A DNA stretch of 20,000 nucleotides from Neocallimastix lanati (nom. inval.) (taxonomy: Eukaryota; Neocallimastigomycota; Neocallimastigomycetes; Neocallimastigales; Neocallimastigaceae), in the NCBI GenBank assembly GCA_016946835.1, contig JACVTC010000066.1:172501-192500 (forward strand). Reading direction: 5' to 3'. Shown here one piece after another: positions 1-14,110 of the stretch (position 1 is the first letter of the stretch; the number at the start of each line of letters is the position of its first letter). The notes under the pieces were generated by a model. The model saw only the letters and a list, made by a program, of their open reading frames with translations. It had not been told where the DNA came from and did not search any database. The position numbers and the translations under genes are program-made.

Positions 1-3726
<3,726 letters not shown>

Positions 3727-4149
3727 ATTCTATAATAATATTTAATGAAAATGATGATGTATATACACATATTATATATATGTAATAAAAGATTAATAAA
3801 TAGGAAGATGAATATATCACAATAATTAATTTTAATATGTTTGAAATAAACACAAAATAAAAAAAAATTTTTTTTATATATGTTTCTTCTTCATTAATAT
3901 ATGGATTTTTTTTTTTTTTATGTTTCTTCATTAATACACATAATCCTTTTTAAATACATATGTATATTACACTCTTATATGAATACTTTTTATTTAATAA
4001 AATTAAATTCTGATGATTTATAATATTGTTCTATTTATATTGATTATTTAAACAATTTATTATCAATGATATTAATGATATGGTAATAATAATTGTTAAT
4101 TTATGAATTTTTTTTATTGATTTTTAAGAACTTACAATACTCTTTGTTG

Positions 4150-4150
<1 letters not shown>

Positions 4151-4188
<38 letters not shown>
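4151..4188. repeat. Poly-T homopolymer (38 bases)
   Basis: An uninterrupted run of T (A on the other strand) lies about 430 bases upstream of the IQGAP start codon. It could act as a nucleosome-excluding poly(dA:dT) promoter tract. That is inference, since such runs are scattered through the whole window. Confidence 0.9.
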
Positions 4189-4191
<3 letters not shown>

Positions 4192-5191
4192 GAGTTAAAA
4201 ATTATTATTATTATTATTTTTTTTTCTATTTGATTTATATATTATAGTAAAAGAATATCAATATTTATATATATATATTGTTTGCGTATAGTATTTCAAT
4301 AAATATACTTTTATTTTATTAAATATAATATATATATTTAGACTTCAGTATTTTGGTTTTAATTTTTATTTTATTTTATTTTATTATTATTATTATTAAT
4401 TATTATAATATATTGTATAATATATATACATTCAAAAGTGGGCTTTTCTTTTTTTTTTTTTTTAATAATTTAATTTCATAAAATCAAAACTTTTTTTTTT
4501 TTTTATTTATATTCAAATGTTACAATATATCGATAGAACAAGAACAATAAAAAATGAAAAAAAAAAAAAATAATTATAAATTTTTTAGTAATTAGAAAAA
4601 AAAAACAAGTAAAAATATATATATATATATATAAAAATCCGATATTATCAAAAAGCTTTTTTTTTTTTGAAATTTTTTTTTGGAATTTTTTTTCTGAAAT
4701 AGTATTACTATTAATTAATTAAATAAAAAAAAAGTAGAAGTAATAATAATAATAAAAAAAAGTATTAACATTACAAATATCATATATGACAAATATAAAA
4801 ATAAAATATAAAAATTATATGTAATAAAATTAATTTTAATTTTAATTTCATAATAATTAGTATTTATTATTATTTATAACTATATATATATATATTTTAT
4901 ATTGCTATTAATCTTTATTTTTAATAATTGAGACAAGTTCAATTTTAAAAGTATATTTTTATACATTATAAAAGTATAGATAAGCATTTATAATATTGTT
5001 GTTATTAAAAATATTAATATAATAATATTTTTATAATTTATAATTAATCATTCATTTTGCTAATATACTTGTAAATTAAAGTTTATATCTATATATTTAT
5101 AACAATTTGATTTTAAAAATAATAAATAGAATTTATAATTAACATACATTTATAAAAAATTATAATAATAATAAAAATGTTTTTCTTAACT

Positions 5192-5198
<7 letters not shown>

Positions 5199-5245
<47 letters not shown>
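5199..5245. repeat. Poly-T homopolymer (47 bases), the longest in the window
   Basis: An uninterrupted T run in the middle of the gene-free 3.7-7.0 kb stretch. No target-site duplication or upstream coding remnant is visible that would make it the tail of a retroposed copy, so a slippage-grown homopolymer is the simplest reading. Confidence 0.9.
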
Positions 5246-5250
<5 letters not shown>

Positions 5251-5610
5251 TAATAAATAAAATTAAAAAATTGAAAATATATGTTATTATCATATTTTAT
5301 GTATTTTTTTAATTTTTAAAATTATAAAATACATAAAAATAAAAATTTTAATTTTTTTTTTTTTTTTTAAAAAAAAATATAAAATAAAATAAGAAAAAAT
5401 AGAGTTTAAAATTAAAATAATAATAAAAAGTAATACTTATTATTTAAAAACTTTATTATACTATACTTGTTGATATATTATTAATATTCAATAAAATTTT
5501 AATTCAAAAGATAAATTTTAATAATAAAAAAATAATAAAAATAATCACAATAAATAGTAATAATTTTTTTTTGATTGTATAATTTATAAAAATTTTAACG
5601 ATTATTATAA

Positions 5611-5647
<37 letters not shown>

Positions 5648-6965
5648 TAATAATAATAATATACATAAAATAAGTATATTTAATATTATTCACTCTTCTA
5701 TTTATTTTTTTCTTTTCCCATTTTATACTTTATTTTACTATATTAAAAGTTACTTTATTTAATAGTATGAAAATTTAAATGTAAAAATATTATACAAATT
5801 TATATATAATAAAAATATGTTTTTCAATTTTATATGTATATTAATCTCATATATATTTATATATTTAAAAATAAAAAATAAAAAAAAAAAAAAGAAAAAA
5901 TGAGAATAAAAAAAAAAATGGTTAATAATAATTAAATAATAAATAAATACTTAAAAAAATAGTTTATACTTTTAAAAAACCTTAACTATATCAAAATTTA
6001 ACACTAATCTATAAATAATAAGAAATAAAAAATTATATTAATTATATTTTTTTATTTCTAAATAATACTTTTTTTAAAAATTATAAATACTTTTAATAAT
6101 CATAATTTTAACAAATTTCAATTATTATTTTTTTATCATTAAATCTTAAATATTATTAACTTTTTATTCTTATACTTTTATTATTATCTATATCTACTAA
6201 TATATGAAAATAAAATTATAATTAATATCATAATGATTATTATTATTTCTTTTTTTTTTTTTTATATCAAAAATATCAAATCTAAAAAATTAATCATAAT
6301 AATAAATACAAAAGTAACAAAAATAATATATATATATATATATAAAAATAAAATAATTAAAATTATATAATTAAAGATGATCCATTAATCCATTAATCAC
6401 TATGTATTATATGTAGCTATTATTATTGTAGTTTTTATTTTATTTTATTTTTTTTTTATTTTTAATAATTATATGTAAATACATTTAAATTAATTTAATA
6501 TTAATAAATTATGAAATTAGTAATAATAATAATAATATTTTATATTATATTATTGTTATTAATACTATTATTTTTTTATTTTTTTTTTTTATTTTTTTAT
6601 CTTTAAATATGTGTAATTAATAAATATTAATTCATTTTAAAATTATCTTTATAATTATGAAACTAGTAATAATAATATTTTTTTTAATTTTATATATATA
6701 TCTCTTAATATCTTAATATATATGTAAATGCTTTTTTTTTTTTTTTTTTGTTTTTTATATACTATATACCTAAAATAAATATACTTAAACAAAAAAAAAA
6801 ATCATATATATTAAATTTGTTTATAAATAGATAAAATAAATAAATAGAAAAAATATATATATATATTTATTTATTTTGCTATTATTTTATTGTTAATGCT
6901 TTATATTAATATTATAAAAAAAAAAAGAAAAATGAAGAATGAAAAAAAAAAATATATTTTTTTTC

Positions 6966-8426
6966 TTATTTATTTTTATCACTTGAGAAAAATTTCTTTA
7001 ATTTATCAAAGAAACCTTCTCCCTTTTCTCCATTTTCACTCTTTTCACTCTTACTTTTCTTTGATGATGTACTCTTTCTAGATCCTATTGATAATAATGA
7101 TCCACGCTTTGACTTCTTCTTCTTCTTTAAACTATCCTTAGAACCTTCCAAGGATTCAGCAGAACTTGCTTGTAATGAATCCTTTGATTCAGATTTCTTT
7201 GCAGTTTTATCTTCAACAATTTCAATATGAGATCCTGTTTTTGCAACTTCAGCTTTATTTTCTTCTTTTTCAGCTGGTTTATCTGCTTCTTTAACTTCCT
7301 TTGTTTGTTCTTTAGCTTCTTCAGTGGTTTCTGCCTTTTTACCCTTATCTTTTACTTCATTAATTTTTTCGGTTGCCTTCTCTTTAACTTCAGCTACCTT
7401 TTCAGCAGCAACTGTTTTAGCTTCATCAATTTTTTCTTTTACTTCAGCTGTCTTAGCATCAATTTTTTCTTTGACTTCAGCAGCTTTTTCAGCTGCAACT
7501 TCCTTTATTTCATTTACTTTTTCTTTAACTTGTTCAGTTACTGATGGAGCAGCAGCAGCAGCTTCAGCTGGTTTATCAGCTTCTTTAACTTCCTTTGTTT
7601 GTTCTTTAACTTCTTCAGTGGTTTCTGCTTTTTTACCCTTATCTTTTACTTCATTAATTTTTTCAGTTGCCTTTTCTTTAACTTCAGCTACCTTTTCAGC
7701 AGCAACTGTTTTGGCTTCATCAATTTTTTCTTTTACTTCAGCTGTCTTAGCATCAATTTTTTCTTTGACTTCAGCAGCTTTTTCAGCTGCAACCTCTTTT
7801 ATTTCATTTACTTTTTCTTTAACTTGTTCAGTTACTGATGGGGCAGCAGCAGCAGCTTCAGCTGGTTTATCAGCTTCTTTAACTTCCTTTGTTTGTTCTT
7901 GAACTTCTTCAGTAGTTTCTGCTTTTTTACCCTTATCTTTTACTTCATTAATTTTTTCAGTTGCCTTTTCTTTAACTTCAGCTACCTTTTCAGCAGCAAC
8001 TGTTTTAGCTTCATCAATTTTTTCTTTTACTTCAGCTGTCTTAGCATCAATTTTTTCTTTGACTTCAGCAGCTTTTTCAGTTGCAACCTCCTTTATTTCA
8101 TTTACTTTTTCTTTAACTTGTTCAGTTACTGATGGAGCAGCAGCAGCAGCTTCAGCTGGTTTGTCAGCTTCTTTAGTTTCAGCTGTTTTTTCTTTTACTT
8201 TTTCTTTTTCTTCTTCAATAAAAACGACATTATTAATATTTCCACTCTCATCACTTTCATTGGGTTGATTCTCATCATATACCCATTGATCATCAACAAT
8301 AAATTTATAAAGTATTTTTTGTTTAATTGGAATATCTATTTCCTTACTAAAAGTATTACTATTTTCCTCTTTTGTTAAAACTTCATCTGTTGCCCACTAC
8401 ATTTTTTATTGGTTCCAATAAATCAA

Positions 8427-8466
<40 letters not shown>

Positions 8467-9117
8467 GTTATTATTATTATTGTTATTGTTATTATTATTA
8501 TTATTATTGTTATTATTATTATTATTATTTATAATATCCACATATATATAAGAAAAAATTATAATTATAAGATTATATAAAATTATATATATATATATAA
8601 TATTAAAAATTTTTAAACTTCTTATTAAAATAATAATAATAACAAAAATAAATAAATAAAAAAAAAAAAAAAAAAAAAGAATACTATTTAATAATTAAAT
8701 GTAATATATTACATTATTAAAAGTACCAGCAACACAAACAGTATTTGGTGTTCCTTTATTATAAATAAATCTTTTATAATATTTTGTTTTTATTTTATTT
8801 TATTTTATTTTTTAATTTTTTAATTTTTTATTTTTTTATTTTTTTTGTTATTGAAATAGTATTACGTAATATATATATTATTAATTATAAAATATATTCA
8901 AAATATAATAGAGTTATAAATAAAAAGTAATTTTTATTATAATAAGTATAAAAAAAAAGAAAGATAAAAATTAATATATTGTTTGGTGATATTGGTCGTG
9001 ATATTATATGAATATATATCTATTTGTTTTAATATTTATAATTTTGAATTTATATTTTCAAAATAAAAAAAAAAAAAAATTCATATTAATATTCGTGACG
9101 TACTTGTGTAAAACCAT
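6966..9117 (-). CDS. CBM48/AMPK-beta-like glycogen-binding protein with LEA-like repeats, 500 aa
   Basis: Three exons: 9117-9104 (14 bases), 8770-8713 and 8396-6966. They join at GTACGT...AAAAG and GTAATA...GTAG and give 500 codons plus TAA. Residues 3-83 form a glycogen-binding (AMPK1_CBM/CBM48) fold like yeast Crp1 and Mdg1: HKFIYNKGTPNTVCVAGTFN, then NWATDEV, then KILYKFIVDDQWVYDENQP, then GNINNVV. The first Trp follows the exon 2-3 junction. Residues 104-397 are three 98-residue repeats, almost all Lys, Glu, Ala and Val, expected to be helical or disordered. Residues 398-500 are Ser/Lys-rich and end in GEGFFDKLKKFFSSDKNK. No signal peptide or membrane helix is visible, so it is probably cytosolic. 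Glycogen or starch-like polymer binding is inferred from the family; the repeats suggest a stress-protective, coating or lipid-surface role. The start ATG sits in AAAAATGG. The joins are supported by phase and by domain continuity; transcript evidence is lacking. Confidence 0.85.
7279..8160 (-). repeat. Three tandem 294-bp coding repeats (98 aa each)
   Basis: The copies are 8160-7867, 7866-7573 and 7572-7279, marked by DKPAEAAAAAPSV at exact 294-base spacing. A fourth unit begins (EADKPAE) and stops at once. Only a few residues differ among copies: EVATEK versus EVAAEK, and TEEVQEQ, TEEVKEQ, TEEAKEQ. The DNA is nearly as similar. Inside each copy an 11-residue period is visible (AAEVKEKIDAK, TAEVKEKIDEA), as in group 3 LEA helices. 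Such homogeneity indicates recent duplication or gene conversion. The opposite strand of this array is open in two frames over long distances, a by-product of the repeat composition. Confidence 0.95.
8427..8530. repeat. ATT/TTG mixed microsatellite in intron 2 of the CBM gene
   Basis: An ATT-repeat array with scattered TTG units lies inside the 316-base intron between exons 2 and 3, just upstream of the exon 3 acceptor region on the minus strand. The interruptions suggest an older array than the pure AAT block in the IQGAP gene. Confidence 0.85.
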
Positions 9118-10527
9118 TTTTACTGTATTGTTTTAATTAACTTTTAATTGTATTATAGTATTAATCCAATTACTTTATTATTATTACGGCCATAAAGTGA
9201 AATATATCCATATATATATATATATATATAATAATAATTTTTACAATATTATAATATTAATAATAATAATAATAATATAGGTCGTTAGTAATTACTTTTA
9301 AAAAATAGTAAAGAAAAGTTCTAATAATTATATATTAGAAAAGAAAAAATACAGAACATGTATTAAACTATTAAAATATAATAAAAAATATACGTTTTTA
9401 TCTATTTAAAACATTTTTTTTTTTCCTTTTTTAATTGTAACGTCAAAATTTCTGTCATATATAACTAATAATATTAAAATATAAATGATAACTTTTTCAT
9501 TAAAACATATTATCTTTTATCATTATTAAAAAAAAAAAGAGGTGATAAAAATATTAAGATAGTCCATATTGATATAACTACTAAATATTACTGAACGTTT
9601 TAATTGATATTATCAATGACTTTACCTTTTTTAAAACAAAAACAAAAAATAAAAAAAAAATCGTATGTATAACGTTTATTATTTAAAAATAATATTTATT
9701 TTATGGTATAGAAATAACCGTGGTATTAAAAAATTAATATGTTAATTTAAATTTAAAAAGAAAAAAAAAATTAAATATAATAAAAAAAATTAAAAAAAAA
9801 AAAAATATTTAAAAAAAAATTATAAATTTGAATAGTTTTAAAATTTATTTTCTCACTCTTTTTTTTTTTTTTTTTTTTTTTTTAATTATTTTTTTTTAAA
9901 ATTTTAAATTTAATTTATTTTAAATTTAATTTAATATTAAAAAAAAATTTTTTTTTTAATTGACATGAAATGAAAATAAATTTAAAAAATTTTTTTTATC
10001 TTTTTTTTTTTTTTTTATCTTTATTTTATATTTCAATTTTTATATATATATATATATATTTTTTTTTATATTTTTTTTATGTATTTGTATATTTGTATAT
10101 GTTTTTTATTATTACTAATTATCATATTTTATTAAATCTAATGATTAATTATTATTTATTCATTATTAATTATTATTATTATTATTATTATTTTTAAAAA
10201 AATTTATAATAGAAATAATAAAACTCTTAATAAAATAAAAATTTTTAATATTTTCAATTCAGTTGTTATTTATTTTCAATATATATATATATATATTTAA
10301 AAACAAAGAATATAGATTATATCTGGATTATCACAATTTCAATAATAATCTATTAATCTATTCATGTGTTCATTTTAGTAAATAAGTTATTTTTTTTTTA
10401 AATATTGCAGTAAAAATATATGATTATATATAATATTTAATTTTTATATTTTTTTTATTGGTTATATTTTATTATTATTATTTTATTACATCCACAAATA
10501 TATTATATATATTAATTGAATAAATAA

Positions 10528-10539
10528 TTTTAATATGGA

Positions 10540-10573
<34 letters not shown>

Positions 10574-10581
10574 CCATTAAA
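10528..10581. repeat. A/T palindrome with TTTAATATGG / CCATTAAA flanks
   Basis: About 17 T are followed by about 16 A. Beyond the homopolymers the arms continue to pair: TTTAAT-(AT)-GG on the left against CCATTAAA on the right, with small bulges. Matching flanks show this is a true inverted repeat and not merely two adjacent runs. Confidence 0.75.
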
Positions 10582-10821
10582 TATATATGTAAAGTCATTA
10601 AAATGAACAATGAAATAATTATAATTATAATAAAACGGCAGTTAAAAAAAAAAACCGTAAAAAAGATTTAAAATTGTATAATGATAAATAATATATAATT
10701 AATAATAAATAAATAATAAATAATAAATAATAAATGATGAATGATAAAAAAAAAAATTGGTACAATATTTGATATAAATAAGAAATTTAAAGTGATATTT
10801 TTTTCTTTTAATTCTTAAATA

Positions 10822-10859
<38 letters not shown>

Positions 10860-11005
10860 ATTAAAAAAAAAAAAGATAAAAAGATAAAGAATTAAGTCTA
10901 TTATTCCATTATATATACTATAAATTTTCCACATCTACATTTAAAATTAAGAGTAATTATGTAATACATAAAAATACTGAAGAATTAAAAGTTGTCATTT
11001 TGTTA

Positions 11006-11109
<104 letters not shown>

Positions 11110-11470
11110 CAAATAATATTAAAAACAAATAATATTATAAAAAAAAATTATTCAAATAATAGTTATTTATTTATGAATTTTTAAAAAATAATAATAAGTA
11201 AATAAAAAAATATTAAAATAACAATAATAAATAAATAAATAAATAGATAAAAAACTTTATAAACTTTGAAAGTATATATATTTATGTATTTATATATATA
11301 TATATAGTATACAAACAGCTTAACGTGATATATGTATAATATATTATTTATATCAAATGTCAAATCAATATCAACAAATAATAAAGATAAAATGTTTATA
11401 TTAATATATATTAAGTTATTAGGTTAATAGTAGTTTTAATAATTAATAAATGATAGTAATAAATAATAAA

Positions 11471-11509
11471 ATATTGTATTTTTTTTTTTTTTAAAAAAAA
11501 ATACAATAT
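11471..11509. repeat. Perfect A/T palindrome, 17-bp arms
   Basis: ATATTGTAT plus eight T on the left pairs perfectly with eight A plus ATACAATAT on the right, separated by a short T loop. Either transcript would form a clean hairpin. It is not next to a coding region, so I do not call it a terminator. Confidence 0.85.
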
Positions 11510-11718
11510 ATCCAAATGATCTATTTATATTTATTATGTATATTTATTTTATATATTTAATAATTTATAAAAAAAATAATAACATGACATAAATTATTAT
11601 CATTATTATATTATTTTATCATTAAATTAAATCTAAAATAATTGACTTTCAAAAAAAAAAAAAAAAAAAAAATAATAATATTAATAAAAGTAACTTTATT
11701 TCAATGTGGTATAAATAT

Positions 11719-11799
11719 TTTTTTTTAATAAAAAAAGGATTTTCTGTCTACCCTTTTTTGTTATTATTTTTTTTTTATAAAAAAAAGACTTTCTATCTA

Positions 11800-11808
<9 letters not shown>
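11719..11808. repeat. Imperfect direct repeat, two copies of about 41 bases
   Basis: Copies at 11719-11759 and 11767-11808 share a T run, an A run and the words GGATTTTCTGTCTACCC versus GACTTTCTATCTACCT. The GC-containing core makes this more than low-complexity coincidence. It lies just left of the retroelement cluster and may be a fragment of an element's non-coding end; that is a guess. Confidence 0.5.
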
Positions 11809-11835
<27 letters not shown>

Positions 11836-11908
11836 GTATCAATTTTAAACTTTAATATTAATAATATTTATTTTTTTTTAATTTATCTTTTAATTGGTAA
11901 TTGATTAT

Positions 11909-11942
<34 letters not shown>

Positions 11943-11964
11943 GTAAAAAAAAAAAAAAAAAAAA
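11909..11964. repeat. Long T-run / A-run inverted pair bordering the RNase H remnant
   Basis: About 33 T, then GGT, then about 22 A. The A run directly abuts the point where the copia RNase H reading (minus strand) stops being recognisable (SPISCN), so the homopolymer pair marks the break of the element. Confidence 0.8.
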
Positions 11965-12346
11965 TTGCATGATATTGGACTATTTCCTAATATAATGAGG
12001 TGGATCTTCTTTTAATTTCATCAACCAACAAAACCTACATCATAATAAGCTCTTAAAAATATTCTTTCTGTTATAATGAATTGAATAGTCCTTTGTACTT
12101 TTAAGGTATTTTAATATTTTAAATACCTGTATTCAAATCTGTCTCTGTTGGAGTCTTAGAAAAATTTTAAAAGCTTGATTTACTGCAAATGAATGCTAAT
12201 ATCTAGTCTTGTTTTTGTTGATACATATAATAGGGATCCAATCAATTTTGCTAATTTTTTTCCAGAGTTTTCTCTGTCTTCTAATGTTGCATTAATACAT
12301 GATGTTCTAGTTATTTTAGTATTGTTTATATTATAGTTAGTTAACA
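11963..12346 (-). pseudogene. Copia-type RT C-terminus / RNase H remnant
   Basis: Read leftward in shifting frames, this matches the end of a Ty1/copia polyprotein. The pieces in order are TRTSCINATLEDRENSGKKL, AKLIGSLLYVSTKTRLDIS, FAVNQAFKIFL, PTETDLNTG, VFKILKYLKSTKDYSIHY, YYDVGFVG, DEIKRRSTS and ILGNSPISCN. These correspond to the family's pattern of 'GSLLYL..TRPDI', 'AVN', 'PT..H', 'LRYLKGT.DYGI', 'DADWAGD', 'RRSTSGY' and 'LG..PISW'. The usual DAD is replaced by DVG, the final Trp by Cys, and at least four frameshifts or stops are present, so it is dead. The RT catalytic region is not found upstream. Orientation is opposite to the Gag-integrase remnant 1 kb away, so it is a second insertion or an inverted piece of the same one. 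Confidence 0.85.
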
Positions 12347-13151
12347 TTTTTTTTTTTCAATATAATTCTTTTTGGTTACTTCTATAGCTTAGATGATAGA
12401 TCAGAAAGAATGAAAGAAAGAAAATAAAATTATTAAGTAAATTTTTAATTTTAAATAAATTTTTTTAAAAAGTATATATATATATATATCATGTTAAGGA
12501 TAGATAGATTTAATCGTCTACCACACTACTAAAAAAAAATCTTTTTTTTTTTTTTCCACAATTACAATTTTCACTTGATTTTTCTGGATTGGACGTATTA
12601 AATATGGATTTTAAATTTGGTTTGTGAAACCCTATTATTTTAAGAGTTATATGATGATGAGTCCAAAATGTTTAAGATTATTATATCCTTTGGCTATGGA
12701 GATAGTAACAGCATATCTTAATTTTTAGATATTGGATACTTTCAAGTCTTAAATTTTAATGAATTTAGACATCCATTTGTTGATATATTTATATTTATAT
12801 TTATATTCATTTTATTTTTTTTATTTTTTTTTTTAGTTTTTTCTCAGCAGTTATTATTAGATAAATGGGGAAAAAAAAGAGTTAAAGAGACTTTTTCGTC
12901 CTCTAAACTTACATGGTAGTTTTTTTTTTTTTTTTTTTTTTTTGATATTAATATAAAATTTTTATATTATTTTTTTTTTATTTTTATTTTTTTTTTTTTT
13001 TTATTATTTTTTTCATTAATAATTAAAGTTTCATTCTAAACTAATAAAAAGTATATGTATATAATGTTAAGAATAATAATTAAAGTTTAATATTATTTAG
13101 TATAGTTATAAAATTATATATATAATATGTACATGTATAATTTGATATATA
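12347..13151. other. Spacer between oppositely oriented copia remnants, unassigned
   Basis: About 800 bases with more complex sequence than the deserts, especially 12545-12790 and 12840-12915, but without a frame I can assign. On the minus strand near 12782-12768 the word QQMDV appears, as in copia RT (HQMDVKTAF), followed at some distance by AKGYNN where a PEGY motif would be expected. The spacing is too long and the match too short to call RT. 12391-12440 is purine-rich; 12917-13015 is poly-T rich. Confidence 0.5.
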
Positions 13152-13384
13152 TGTAATACGGCTTGAATAACTTATTAATCAAGCGTAAAATTCTAACAAA
13201 TGCATTTCACGTATTACGAATCATTTTATAGTCCTTATGTTTCTATATTTGATATATACTATACTATATAATTTCGTGTAATAATAATACCATTAATAAA
13301 ATGATGTTTTTTATTAATAAAATTTACCATTAAAACTTTAAAGATTAAGTGTCTCAGTTGATTCAACCCTTTTTATTTACAACA
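13152..13384 (+). repeat. Possible 5' LTR or leader of the copia remnant
   Basis: Starts TGTAATACGG and ends ...ATTTACAACA, 34 bases before the first Gag ATG at 13418, so it has the TG...CA ends and the place expected of an LTR. No primer-binding site complementary to a tRNA end is recognisable after it, and no second copy was found in the window. It contains a strong nested inverted repeat and a smaller one at 13292-13319 (ATTAATAAAA / TTTTATTAAT). Treat the LTR call as tentative. Confidence 0.3.
13153..13217. repeat. Nested inverted repeat (8-bp outer, 6-bp inner stem)
   Basis: GTAATACG at 13153-13160 is a perfect reverse complement of CGTATTAC at 13210-13217. Directly inside, GCTTGA (13161-13166) pairs with TCAAGC (13179-13184), and the remaining 25 bases contain the palindrome AAATGCATTT. 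The outer and inner stems are coaxial on the 5' side, giving a branched fold 65 nt long. Confidence 0.75.
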
Positions 13385-13417
13385 AAAAAATACCTACTAA
13401 TATAAAGCAATTATATA

Positions 13418-13729
13418 ATGATGGGAAAATACAGTATAAAGAATAGCGACTCATCATCTAACGAGTCAAACCCATCGTCTTATGATAGTGCATCATCCTC
13501 CAGCACTGTTCATTTATTACAAAAAAAGATAAAAATAAGGAGAGAGATGATAATGAAGATTTAGCTACAATTATAAGATATTTTAGTTGACAATCAAAAT
13601 TCTAGAAATACCAAATATACAAATATTAAGTCCACGGAAGTTATCTTAACCGGAAAGAAATAACTTTAAAATTTGGAGCGACTCCATGGGCATGATTCTA
13701 AGACTAAACCATGTTGAAGAATACACACA

Positions 13730-13766
<37 letters not shown>

Positions 13767-14110
13767 ATTAATAAGAAAAATTAAAGTATCTGAAATTATC
13801 CAAATAAATATGAACGACTATTTGGAAATCCCAGGCACAAGAACGTATCGTTATGCCAGAAACATTACTCAGGAAATGGCTGACGAAAATGAATACGCAA
13901 AATCTTTAATTAACAAAAAATATTTCAGATGACATAAAAAGAAGCATAGACTTTAGCTCGAATACTGCTTTTGAAATTTGGAATACATTAAGACACTCGT
14001 ATTATCCAAGTGATAAAAAACAAAAGCAAACATTAAAAGAAAAGTTAGAAGATTTATATAGAATGTGGACATCAAGGAATCAATTCAATTTCAAAAAAAT
14101 ATCATATTAA
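13418..14110 (+). pseudogene. Copia-type Gag remnant
   Basis: From ATG at 13418 the frame reads a Ser-rich start (GKYSIKNSDSSSNESNPSSY). It then shifts through DNQNSRNTKYTNIKSTEVIL and FKIWSDSMGMILRLNHVEEY, the copia Gag 'L.G.NY..W...M...L' region. After a run of 34 A at 13731-13764 it resumes with YLEIPGTRTYRYARNITQEM (13822 onward). A further shift gives ISDDIKRSIDFSSNTAFEIW, then NTLRHSYYPSDKKQKQTLKE and DLYRMWTSRNQFNF. This is the UBN2-like Gag core that packages element RNA. At least three frameshifts and stops are present. The zinc knuckle and protease that should follow are absent; the sequence passes straight to integrase. Confidence 0.75.

Larger units (their letters stand above)
3727..6965. 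other. AT-rich intergenic region, no gene recognised
   Basis: This 3.2 kb holds the presumed promoter of the IQGAP gene (right of 3726 on the minus strand) and the 3' flank of the CBM gene. I see no coding region in any frame; open stretches are Phe/Tyr/Asn/Lys translations of low-complexity DNA. Contents include poly-T runs, short AAT and TA microsatellites (for example 5613-5645 and 6327-6344), and many AATAAA hexamers. One of these, on the minus strand at 6891-6886, lies about 75 bases past the CBM stop and could serve as its polyadenylation signal. In DNA this AT-rich it proves little. Confidence 0.7.

Noticed and set aside
7227-8268. Long open frames on the plus strand rich in Ala/Ser/Phe across the repeat array
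   Set aside because: They are antisense readings of the Lys/Glu/Ala repeats of the minus-strand gene. The minus frame continues a recognised domain with correct splice phases; the plus frames match nothing.
13153-13217. tRNA gene
   Set aside because: The outer stem looks like an acceptor stem, but the unit is only 65 nt and the inner stem is 6 bp with a large loop. No T-arm, no anticodon arm and no box B are seen.
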